A DNA stretch of 62,410 nucleotides from Candidatus Heimdallarchaeota archaeon (GTDB taxonomy: Archaea; Asgardarchaeota; Heimdallarchaeia; Heimdallarchaeales; Heimdallarchaeaceae). Where the stretch lies: assembly GCA_016840095.1 (NCBI GenBank), contig JAEOSZ010000001.1, forward strand, positions 1-62,410. The letters are read 5' to 3'. Below, piece by piece: positions 32,831 to 40,121 of the stretch (position 1 is its first letter; the number at the start of each line of letters is the position of its first letter). The translations under genes were made by a program, and so were the position numbers. The notes beneath the pieces were generated by a model that saw only the letters and a program-made list of their open reading frames with translations, was not told the DNA's origin and ran no database searches.

Positions 32831-33775
32831 ATGAGATATTTAGAAGTAAATGAGGATGGTACTTTAGTTGAATTGAATGAATTGCAATTAGGTCCAGAAA
32901 AGGTCCTCATTATTGTAGATGAAGAAGACAAAAAGATGTGGTTATGGAAGGGATCCAATTGTCCAATAAGGAAGAAGTTTATTGGAAGTAGGGCTTTATC
33001 AGATATAAGGAAAAAGGAATATGGCTTTGCATATGTACCACAATCTTGCGATCAAGATGATGAAACTGCAGAATTTGTGATAATGTTACAAAAAATTGAT
33101 AAAACTGACATAGTACCAGATGCAGTTCTAAATCGAGCCCAACAGATAATTGACAGACAAAGTAGAATTAATGTTTTTGAAGAAGGTGCTGAACAAGAAA
33201 CCGTACCGCCATCTACTCCTTCTCCTATTACAGATTTGGAAGAAGAGGATAGTGAAGGACTAAAAGATCGTCCTGCACAGGTACCAGCATCAGAATTACC
33301 AACACATTTAGCTAAGATGGGTGCACCAGGAAATAGGCCTATGCCAACTATTCTATCAGCATTGGAGTCTGAATCAATTGAAATTAAAACACCAGAAGAA
33401 GCTTTACAAGCAAAAGAAACACCAAGTGCTGAACCTGTAAAACAAGCGGTTGTTAAAAGTGACACAATGCTTGAACAATCATTTAAAGTTTTGAAAGATT
33501 TAGGAGCACCCAAAGGATTCTATAGAGATCTAATAATAATTGGAAATAAAGTATATACAGAAACCTATACTGGTGGATTTGAAGAACTGGATGAACCTCC
33601 AGAAGGTATTTTCTTCTCAAGCTCTCATGTTCCTAGAATGATTTGTGAGAATGGTTTTGTAAGAGCAATAGAGTTCCTTAAACCAGAAGAAGGAGCAGAA
33701 TTAAGCGAAGAAGATGAGGCAATTGCTCAAGATATAGAAGATTTACTGGGCATGTTTGAAATTGAAGTAGGGTAA
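32831..33775 (+). CDS. Gelsolin-like domain protein with disordered linker
   Basis: 314 residues in three parts. About 20-95 resembles a single gelsolin-homology domain: VLIIVDEEDKKMWLWKG, the typical strand-turn-strand with W(K)G, followed by a helix (SDIRKKEYG). About 115-215 is a Pro/Ser/Glu-rich linker. About 225-300 is a conserved-looking alpha/beta domain (GAPKGFYRDLIII, YTETYTGGFEEL). Asgard archaea encode gelsolin-domain proteins that act on actin. Assignment here is from a short pattern and could be a similar non-gelsolin fold. No actin is in this window. Confidence 0.5.
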   Translation: MRYLEVNEDGTLVELNELQLGPEKVLIIVDEEDKKMWLWKGSNCPIRKKFIGSRALSDIRKKEYGFAYVPQSCDQDDETAEFVIMLQKIDKTDIVPDAVLNRAQQIIDRQSRINVFEEGAEQETVPPSTPSPITDLEEEDSEGLKDRPAQVPASELPTHLAKMGAPGNRPMPTILSALESESIEIKTPEEALQAKETPSAEPVKQAVVKSDTMLEQSFKVLKDLGAPKGFYRDLIIIGNKVYTETYTGGFEELDEPPEGIFFSSSHVPRMICENGFVRAIEFLKPEEGAELSEEDEAIAQDIEDLLGMFEIEVG

Positions 33776-33790
33776 AAACCCTATATTTTC
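33768..33790 (+). terminator. Hairpin terminator overlapping the stop of the gelsolin-like gene
   Basis: TAGGG (33768-33772), loop TAAAAA containing the stop codon, CCCTA (33779-33783), then TATTTTCATTT. Small stem, placed correctly at the gene end, and only 16 bp before the next start. Confidence 0.45.
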
Positions 33791-33805
33791 ATTTCTGGTG
33801 ATTTT

Positions 33806-34087
33806 TTGAAGATTTTTACTATTACAGTTATACTTCATCCATCCATTCCATCTGATATAAAAATTATAAAAGGAGAAATTAATTCAGAAACAATTCTATT
33901 GGATGGTTTAATTTCGATGTTGTCTAAAAATGAGAAAGTTGCTAGTTTCTTAATAGGCGAATCAGATATACGACCTGGTTATCTTTTATTATCAAATAAA
34001 ATAGAACTAAAAACCACAAGAAAACTCTATTCTCCAGTTATTTCAGATATGGAAATTAAGATTATTCCAATATCCCATGGAGGTTGA
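33806..34087 (+). CDS. Ubiquitin-like/MoaD-like protein with C-terminal diglycine
   Basis: 93 residues ending in PISHGG. The pattern is beta-grasp like: MKIFTITVIL strand, a second strand, a helix around SETILLDGLISMLSK, then three short strands, ending in exposed GG. This is the mark of MoaD/ThiS/SAMP/Urm1 proteins, which are adenylated at GG by an E1-like enzyme for sulfur transfer or protein modification. No E1 or MoaE is next to it. The start is TTG 33806, with GGTGA 4 nt before it. Alternatives are a sulfur carrier for molybdopterin or tRNA thiolation, or a SAMP-type modifier. Confidence 0.55.
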   Translation: MKIFTITVILHPSIPSDIKIIKGEINSETILLDGLISMLSKNEKVASFLIGESDIRPGYLLLSNKIELKTTRKLYSPVISDMEIKIIPISHGG

Positions 34088-34180
34088 AAAACAATATCTC
34101 TAGGTATAAGATTAGAGCTTATTAACTTCATTAGATATATTTTTTAATTACTTTAATTTCCTTCATGATGCTTGCTGATT

Positions 34181-34266
34181 GCCAGGATAGCCAAGCGGAC
34201 AACGGCGCTGGTCTTGAAAACCAGTTCCTATAAGGATCCGGGGTTCAAATCCCCGTCCTGGCTCCA
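34181..34266 (+). tRNA. tRNA-Ser (UGA)
   Basis: Acceptor GCCAGGA (34181-34187) pairs with TCCTGGC (34256-34262). The anticodon loop CTTGAAA gives anticodon UGA. A long class II variable arm (TCCT...AGGA) and T arm CGGGG-TTCAAAT-CCCCG are present. CCA is encoded at 34264-34266. The base before CCA is T, while serine tRNAs commonly have G at position 73; this is noted as an oddity. Confidence 0.93.
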
Positions 34267-34318
34267 TTTCCTCAACAAAGTTAAACCTGAGGGATTTAAC
34301 AATAACAGGTGTATATTA

Positions 34319-36415
34319 TTGTCATCCATAGAAGCACCATATACTTTAGGCATTGCTGAAAAACCACAGGCAGCTAGAAGAATAGCTTTTGCTTTGGATG
34401 AAAACAATAAACCAGAAAATAAACGTTTGAAGAATGTCCCTATTTATGTGTGTAAGAGAGATGGAAAGAAAATTGTGATTGCACCTGCCGTAGGTCATTT
34501 ATTCACATTAACCCCAATAGGAAAGACATGGAATTATCCTGTTCTTGATTATGAGTGGGTTCCTAGTTATGTTGTGAATAAGAATGCAAGAACAAAGAAT
34601 TTTGTTGATGTTTTCAAATCTTTGGCAAAAGGATCAGATGAAGTCATATTAATGACAGATTTTGATAGAGAAGGCGAAGTCATAGGCTATTTAATTTTGA
34701 AATATCTTATAGGAAAGAATAATGCAGAAAGAATGAAATTTTCTACTCTAACTAGAAGAGACATTGTTGCTGCTTTTGACCAAAGAGAAAAATCTCTAGA
34801 TATGGGTTTTTTGAATTCAGGCCTAATAAGACACTATATAGATTGGTTATATGGAATAAATTATTCTAGAGCATTAAGCTTAGCATTCAAAAGAGTTTCA
34901 GGACGTTTTAAAACAATCTCAATTGGACGTGTTCAAGGCCCGACTCTAGGTTCAGTAGTAGAACATGACAATAGTATAAAGTATTTCGTTCCAACTCCAT
35001 ATTGGACTATAGAAAGTGAAGTAGTTCTAAAGAATAAAAACTTCAAAGCTATGTATGAAAAGGATAAATTAAAGACTCAAAAGGAAGCATTTCAAGTTGT
35101 AAAGAACTGTAGTAGTTTAATTGGTAATATCTCTGACATAACGGAAGAACCAAGCTATCTCTATCCCTTTCCTCCGTTCAACCTAGGAAATCTTCAAAGA
35201 GATAGTTATAGGCATTTTAAATTTTCTCCAACTAAAACACTTGAAACTGCAGAGAAGCTTTATTTGAAGGCTCTAATTTCATATCCTCGAACAGATAGTC
35301 AAAAACTCCCAATGACATTAGGGCATAAGTCGATTCTTACTAAATTAAGTAAACAACAGAATTACAGTGTTTTTGCTTCTGAAATAATTGATGCCAAGAA
35401 ATACAAACCAAGAGAAGGAAAGAAAATAGATGCTGCTCATCCTGCAATACACCCAACAGGTAATGAACCAAATGAAGCTCTTCCAACTGATGAAAAGAAG
35501 CTTTATGACCTAATTGTAAAACGTTATCTTTCACTCTTTGGTAAGCGAGCAGAATTTCTTAAGAGAATTATACAAATAGATGTAAATAAACATAAATTTG
35601 AGGTAAGAGGGAGTAAGATAATAGATGAGGGATGGATCAAATATTACAAGCCATATTATTCAATTTCAGAATCCATTGTTCCAGATGTTGAATTAGGTAG
35701 TGATGTTATGTTCAATTATATTGACTCAAAAGAGCATTTCACTTCTCCTCCATATAGATTCAATGAGTCATCACTTCTCAAATACATGGAGGATGAACAA
35801 ATAGGAACTAAAGCTACAAGAGCTGGAATAATCCAAACACTATTTGACAGAGGATATGTTCAAGGAAAAGAAATAACTCCAACTCCCCTAGGTATAGCTG
35901 TAGTTGATGTATTAGAAGAACAGTATCCTATTCTTGTTAAATCTGAAATGACACGAAATCTAGAACAAATAATGGAAGATGTTCAGAACAAAGAAAAAGA
36001 TATTCAAAGTACAGTTTTTTCTATTAAAAAAGAACTGAAAGTCCTTTTAGATTTTTTCAATCAAAAAGAAACAGAAATAGGTCTAGCTTTATACAAGAAT
36101 CTTCGACTATCAGAGAAAAAAGATGTTCTTGTTCTAGGGCAATGTCAACAATGCAAAAAGGGAGAGTTAAGAATAATTAGATCAAAGAAATCAGGGAAGC
36201 GCTTTGTAGCTTGTTCTTCTTATTTCGATAAGGCTATTGTTTGTAGTGCAACATATCCAGTACCCAACACTGGAAACATAAGACCTACAAAGAAAGTTTG
36301 TGTTCATGATAATTTACCTATTATAGAATGGCAAAAAGGAAGACGAAAGATATCTATGTGCATTTCTCCCGATTGTCCATCAAAGAAAGAAAGTGAGAAA
36401 AATGAAAGCAAGTAA
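34319..36415 (+). CDS. topA: DNA topoisomerase I (type IA)
   Basis: 698 residues. It relaxes negative supercoils by passing strands through a transient single-strand break. The Toprim part opens with LGIAEKPQAARRIA and carries the acidic triad in TDFDREGE near 113-120. The active-site tyrosine is in S-Y322-P-R-T-D-S. C-terminal zinc ribbons have CQQC...C...C and CVHD...CISPDC. The frame is open further upstream, but that part overlaps tRNA-Ser; TTG 34319 with AGGTG at 34307-34311 is the sensible start. No reverse gyrase helicase part is fused. Confidence 0.93.
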   Translation: MSSIEAPYTLGIAEKPQAARRIAFALDENNKPENKRLKNVPIYVCKRDGKKIVIAPAVGHLFTLTPIGKTWNYPVLDYEWVPSYVVNKNARTKNFVDVFKSLAKGSDEVILMTDFDREGEVIGYLILKYLIGKNNAERMKFSTLTRRDIVAAFDQREKSLDMGFLNSGLIRHYIDWLYGINYSRALSLAFKRVSGRFKTISIGRVQGPTLGSVVEHDNSIKYFVPTPYWTIESEVVLKNKNFKAMYEKDKLKTQKEAFQVVKNCSSLIGNISDITEEPSYLYPFPPFNLGNLQRDSYRHFKFSPTKTLETAEKLYLKALISYPRTDSQKLPMTLGHKSILTKLSKQQNYSVFASEIIDAKKYKPREGKKIDAAHPAIHPTGNEPNEALPTDEKKLYDLIVKRYLSLFGKRAEFLKRIIQIDVNKHKFEVRGSKIIDEGWIKYYKPYYSISESIVPDVELGSDVMFNYIDSKEHFTSPPYRFNESSLLKYMEDEQIGTKATRAGIIQTLFDRGYVQGKEITPTPLGIAVVDVLEEQYPILVKSEMTRNLEQIMEDVQNKEKDIQSTVFSIKKELKVLLDFFNQKETEIGLALYKNLRLSEKKDVLVLGQCQQCKKGELRIIRSKKSGKRFVACSSYFDKAIVCSATYPVPNTGNIRPTKKVCVHDNLPIIEWQKGRRKISMCISPDCPSKKESEKNESK

Positions 36416-36638
36416 ACAGTGCCCCATTTGCAAAAAAGATATAGAAAACTTGCAGGAACAATACTGCAAGAATCATTCTAAAGCAAAAAAGGAGCTAAAA
36501 AAAGGATATGAAGCTTGGCTTAAGGCATATGGTTCTCTTTCGTGGGATGATTATCTTCAAAAAATCTTAAATCTAGAAGGTTTAGTTGGAGATTTCGTTA
36601 GGGAAATCGCACAACATGAGTTTTATTTTTCTAGTTAA
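36402..36638 (+). CDS. Small zinc-finger protein overlapping topA
   Basis: 78 residues. N-terminal zinc knuckle CPIC and C...H (YCKNHSKAKKEL), followed by helices with a basic then acidic character. ATG 36402 lies inside the last codons of topA (14-nt overlap, another frame), which suggests translational coupling; GTG at 36393 is an alternative. No family is named. It may be a topA-linked nucleic-acid-binding protein, but that is from position only. Confidence 0.6.
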   Translation: MKASKQCPICKKDIENLQEQYCKNHSKAKKELKKGYEAWLKAYGSLSWDDYLQKILNLEGLVGDFVREIAQHEFYFSS

Positions 36639-36692
36639 CAATTTGATTTTAGCTCGTTAAATCTAAGTAATTGAATAATCTACTGTTTAATT

Positions 36693-36947
36693 TCAAGAAA
36701 AAAGTGCTGAATGAATTTGTTCTCGTTCTGGCAATCCCTCGATTCTAGTTTTTCCAACAAATATTGTTGGAATTGAAGACACATTGAATCTATTCTCTGT
36801 TTTAATTTGTATACTTTTATAATCAAATAATCCTCCATACTCTGCTAAAACATTCTTTAGTATGTCCTCAGCAATATTACAGTATGGACAATCTTCTGTA
36901 GTGTAGAGTAGTATCTCCTTCATTTCGTACATTTTCTGTGTTTCCAT
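36693..36947 (-). CDS. Glutaredoxin/thioredoxin-like protein
   Basis: 84 residues with the thioredoxin fold. LYTTEDCPYCNIAEDIL has the redox CPYC at the usual position, then the cis-proline segment SSIPTIFVG and the last helix PEREQIHSAL. The first eight residues (METQKMYE) may be extra; ATG 36923 is a second candidate. A dithiol electron carrier or reductase partner is expected. It stands alone on the minus strand. Confidence 0.85.
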   Translation of the reverse strand: METQKMYEMKEILLYTTEDCPYCNIAEDILKNVLAEYGGLFDYKSIQIKTENRFNVSSIPTIFVGKTRIEGLPEREQIHSALFS

Positions 36948-37036
36948 ATTAAAAAAGCAACAAAAATTTTGGGACTAGCACAGATGACACGCGAATATTA
37001 CACCAAGGCTTTCTGACAAAAATACTAAATTAATGG

Positions 37037-37330
37037 TTAAATAGAATCACAACTGCAAGGGTTTTTTTTACATTTAGGGTATGAATTTGGATATTTTTTC
37101 ATAAAATCTTCTTCGACATTAATTTCTAAGATGTTTGCTATACTCAATGTCCACGCTATAATATCAACAATTTCTTCAGTTATTTTATTCTTGTTTTGTA
37201 ATAGAACGGCTTCAGAAAGTTCCCCAACTTCCTCTACAAGTTTTAAAACAGTCTTCTCCAAACCACGTTTGAGATCTTTATCCAAATATAATTTTGCCAT
37301 TAAGTCTTGCAAATCAAAAATGATGTTCAC
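37037..37330 (-). CDS. MazG-like nucleotide pyrophosphohydrolase
   Basis: 97-residue all-alpha NTP-PPase of the MazG fold. The metal-binding set E-E-x-x-E (KLVEEVGELSEAV) and E-x-x-D (EEIVDIIAWTL) are intact. The last 15 residues contain three Cys (CKKNPCSC), an unusual tail. Proteins of this type remove non-canonical or excess NTPs. No toxin-antitoxin partner is next to it. Confidence 0.85.
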   Translation of the reverse strand: MNIIFDLQDLMAKLYLDKDLKRGLEKTVLKLVEEVGELSEAVLLQNKNKITEEIVDIIAWTLSIANILEINVEEDFMKKYPNSYPKCKKNPCSCDSI

Positions 37331-37354
37331 TCTCCATTTATTGAAATAATAGAT

Positions 37355-37543
37355 TTACACACCATAAACAATATTACCAACAATTACGGCAACAATTAGA
37401 ATAATGCAGAAAGCTACAACATACCAAGGACCAATCTTAACTCCTGGTAGATCTTCATCATAGTATCTCATCAAACCTGCACCTGTTGCAGGCATCGGAC
37501 TTGTATCTCTCTTAGTTTTTTGTCTTCGAGAACTTCGACTCAT
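37355..37543 (-). CDS. secG: Protein translocase subunit Sec61-beta
   Basis: 62 residues, the archaeal SecG/Sec61-beta form. Basic N-terminus (SRSSRRQKTKR), the conserved PATGAGLMRYYDED linker, and a single C-terminal membrane helix (VVAFCIILIVAVIVGNIV). It is part of the SecYEG channel. The upstream frame adds five residues, but ATG 37543 follows a TATA-like ATATATATA by about 30 nt, which fits a short or absent leader. Confidence 0.93.
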   Translation of the reverse strand: MSRSSRRQKTKRDTSPMPATGAGLMRYYDEDLPGVKIGPWYVVAFCIILIVAVIVGNIVYGV

Positions 37544-37710
37544 TATAATCAAGTGCAATTTAAGATGGATATATATATGATTTTTTATCTAATACTTCTT
37601 CTCGATAATTTATCCAAGATGTAAAAGAATTTAAATTATCAAATTTACAAAGGAAACCAACCAACACAAAATTTAAGATATAATTAACTTCAAAGAATGA
37701 TGAAATATCT

Positions 37711-37787
37711 GACCCCGTAGCTCAGCAGGATAGAGCACCAGCCTTCTAAGTTGGGGGTCGCGAGTTCGAATCTCGTCGGGGTCGCCA
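37711..37787 (+). tRNA. tRNA-Arg (UCU)
   Basis: Acceptor GACCCCG (37711-37717) pairs with CGGGGTC (37777-37783). Anticodon loop CTTCTAA reads UCU. Discriminator G, encoded CCA at 37785-37787. No intron. Confidence 0.95.
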
Positions 37788-37841
37788 ATTTATTTACTCT
37801 ACAAAACATTTATGTCTTGATAGAATCTAAAGTGTTTGTTC

Positions 37842-39419
37842 ATGACTCCATCTAAGAAAATCAGAGAATTATATGCTGAAGGCTACCAACTTACTCCTGA
37901 AGCTTTTGAATATCTCAATAATTTACCTGATATAGATGGTGTTATTGACAAAATACTCATTTCCAAAACAGATAAAGCAATCCTATCAGTGGAAGATATT
38001 GATGAACTTCTAGGTGAATATTTAGTAAAAGAAGATGCTATAGCTGAACAACCTCTACCAAAGAAAGAAGAGGTTGAAATAACAGAACAAGAAATACTTC
38101 AGATTGAAGAAAAGAAAGAAACTCTAGAAGAAAAAGTGAAACCTGATGTTGAAACAGAAACAAAGCTGAGAAAAGTAAAGGTTTCATCAGATTTGGAAAT
38201 AATATTTTCACCAGAAGTAAATAAATTTGAAGCATCATCACAGAGTTTTCGTAATTATTTTGAAAGCCGATTCCAGTCAATTTATCAACTATTCGCAAAG
38301 CGACGAGACATAACAAATAAAGTCTCTACAAAAGATTTAATTCCTAATCGCAACAGAGATAAGATTTCAGTAATAGCAATGGTGACTAAGATACACAAGA
38401 CAAGAAAAGGAACTGTCATCCTTGATTTGGAAGACCAAACAGGAATGATTACAGGAATTATACATTCTTCAAAGCAAGATTTGATAACCAAATCGGAATT
38501 CATTCTTGAAGACTCCATACTTTGTTTTACAGGGAATTGGTGGAAGGATGTACTAAGTATAGACGGCATTCTCTGGCCAGATATTCCTTATCACAAATCA
38601 AATTTCGCAGATGATGATGTTTATGCATTATTCATTTCAGATATTCATGTGGGGTCAAAGAATTTTGCTGAAGATTTGTTTACACGTGTGATAAAGTTTG
38701 TAAATGGAAAGCTTGAAAGTGATGGATATAACGAGATTGGAAAGAAAATCAAGTATCTTTTGGTAGGGGGAGATGTTGTTGATGGTGTTGGTATTTATCC
38801 AGGACAAATAGAGGATTTAGAACAAACTAGCATCCATCTACAGTATAAAACAGCTGCAAATTTCTTTGAAAAAATAAGAGATGATGTAGAAATCGTAATT
38901 ATACCTGGAAATCATGATGCTGCCAGAGCTGCAGAACCACAAACCCCCATTCAAAGAAATTTTGCTCCTGACTTGTATGATCTTGACAATGTTCATCTTT
39001 TAGGTAGTCCTTGTTATTTGAAAGCTCATAATGTAGAAATAATGATGCATCATGGGAATTCAATACTTGATATTAATGCTGCAATTCCTGCAATATCACA
39101 TGAAACCTCTATTCCTGCAATGGTGAGGATGTTAGAAAATAGACATATAGTTCCAATATATGGTAAAAGAACACCTATTGCCCCAGAATCAGAGGACAGG
39201 TTGTTTATTTCAAGAATACCAGATATATTTCAGACTGGTCATACACACATTGCGGGAGATGAGACATACAAAGGCGTAACTCTAATAAATTCGGGAACTT
39301 TTCAATATCAAACCAGTTACCAAAAAAGCATGAATATAAATCCAACAACTGGTCAAACATACTTTGTTAACTTGAAGTCTATACAAAGGACACAAATAAA
39401 CTTTCAAGAAATGAATTAA
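37842..39419 (+). CDS. polB: DNA polymerase D small subunit DP1
   Basis: 525 residues. N-terminal helical and acidic linker region, OB fold at about 170-260, and a C-terminal calcineurin-like phosphoesterase: SDIHVGS, GGDVVDG, IPGNHDA, MHHGNS and GHTHI all intact, so the proofreading 3'-5' exonuclease should be active. Partner of DP2 encoded 6 kb upstream on the same strand. ATG 37842 is preferred over TTG 37836. Confidence 0.97.
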   Translation: MTPSKKIRELYAEGYQLTPEAFEYLNNLPDIDGVIDKILISKTDKAILSVEDIDELLGEYLVKEDAIAEQPLPKKEEVEITEQEILQIEEKKETLEEKVKPDVETETKLRKVKVSSDLEIIFSPEVNKFEASSQSFRNYFESRFQSIYQLFAKRRDITNKVSTKDLIPNRNRDKISVIAMVTKIHKTRKGTVILDLEDQTGMITGIIHSSKQDLITKSEFILEDSILCFTGNWWKDVLSIDGILWPDIPYHKSNFADDDVYALFISDIHVGSKNFAEDLFTRVIKFVNGKLESDGYNEIGKKIKYLLVGGDVVDGVGIYPGQIEDLEQTSIHLQYKTAANFFEKIRDDVEIVIIPGNHDAARAAEPQTPIQRNFAPDLYDLDNVHLLGSPCYLKAHNVEIMMHHGNSILDINAAIPAISHETSIPAMVRMLENRHIVPIYGKRTPIAPESEDRLFISRIPDIFQTGHTHIAGDETYKGVTLINSGTFQYQTSYQKSMNINPTTGQTYFVNLKSIQRTQINFQEMN

Positions 39420-39440
39420 TGGGAAAGATCTAACTTTATC

Positions 39441-39857
39441 TTATTCCATCGGCACAACGTCTTCCTCATCAATTTGAACATACGATAATATGTCAGCTAT
39501 TGTGGGTGCGTGATTTGATAATACAGCAATCGCATTCTTGAATTCTTCAATATCACTTGTTCCTCCAACCAGATGAAAATCCCCAATCGATTTGAGAATT
39601 AGAAAACCATTTTTTCCACGAACCATTACATCGTTGATTGGAGAGAAAGCCAATCTTTCTAGTGCTAGTCTTGCAGCTGCTACAAGTGCAGCACCAATAG
39701 CAGAAAGTTCTGTTGAGTTTGCAGTCTTATCACCTGCGTAAAAAGCTACTCTATCTCCTGTTGCTGTTAAAATAGCGAGAGCCTCTAATTTCGCTTCTTG
39801 TGTAATATCTTTTAACTCTTTAGCCAGTGCATATGCGATTTTTCTTTCTAGTCTCAT
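39441..39857 (-). CDS. Roadblock/LC7 family protein (1)
   Basis: 138 residues. AILTATGDRVAFYAG, then LSAIGAALVAAARLALERL and a final beta strand set (NGFLILKSIG) give the longin-like Roadblock fold, preceded by an N-terminal helix (RLERKIAYALAKELKDIT). Such proteins serve as regulators or platforms for small GTPases; Asgard archaea carry many. A second member is at 53972. It is convergent with DP1 and not linked to a GTPase gene directly; the small GTPase at 48038 is the only one here. Confidence 0.85.
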   Translation of the reverse strand: MRLERKIAYALAKELKDITQEAKLEALAILTATGDRVAFYAGDKTANSTELSAIGAALVAAARLALERLAFSPINDVMVRGKNGFLILKSIGDFHLVGGTSDIEEFKNAIAVLSNHAPTIADILSYVQIDEEDVVPME

Positions 39858-40046
39858 TACTATCTAAATCACTTTAACCATAAATTAAGTTAATTAATGT
39901 TACTATGCTATTAATCAAGACGAGTAGTTTACAAATGTGAAATGCACCCTTAATTTTATGCTACTTTCATGTTTCTTCAATCTATATCTACAATTTCTAA
40001 TTTTTTGTCGTGAAATCAAATTGAAAAAGACTTTCCTTAAGTAATA

Positions 40047-40055
40047 TTTTTAAAC
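40047..40055 (+). promoter_or_regulatory. TATA box of the aglB gene
   Basis: TTTTTAAAC about 70 nt before the start codon, which has GGTGAG 6 nt upstream of ATG 40122. The leader is about 45 nt. It is the best-defined promoter in the 264-bp gap from 39858; nothing else is seen there. Confidence 0.45.
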
Positions 40056-40121
40056 GCTTTTCTTTATTCAACTTCAATAAGAGATTACCGTGCTTACGTA
40101 ATAAGCTATAGGTGAGATTCA

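Noticed and set aside
34172..34318. Upstream extension of topA
   Set aside because: Overlaps tRNA-Ser and reads tRNA sequence as protein; TTG 34319 with an AGGTG site begins exactly at the family start.
34319..36415. Reverse gyrase
   Set aside because: Only the topoisomerase IA part is present; no N-terminal helicase-like domain.
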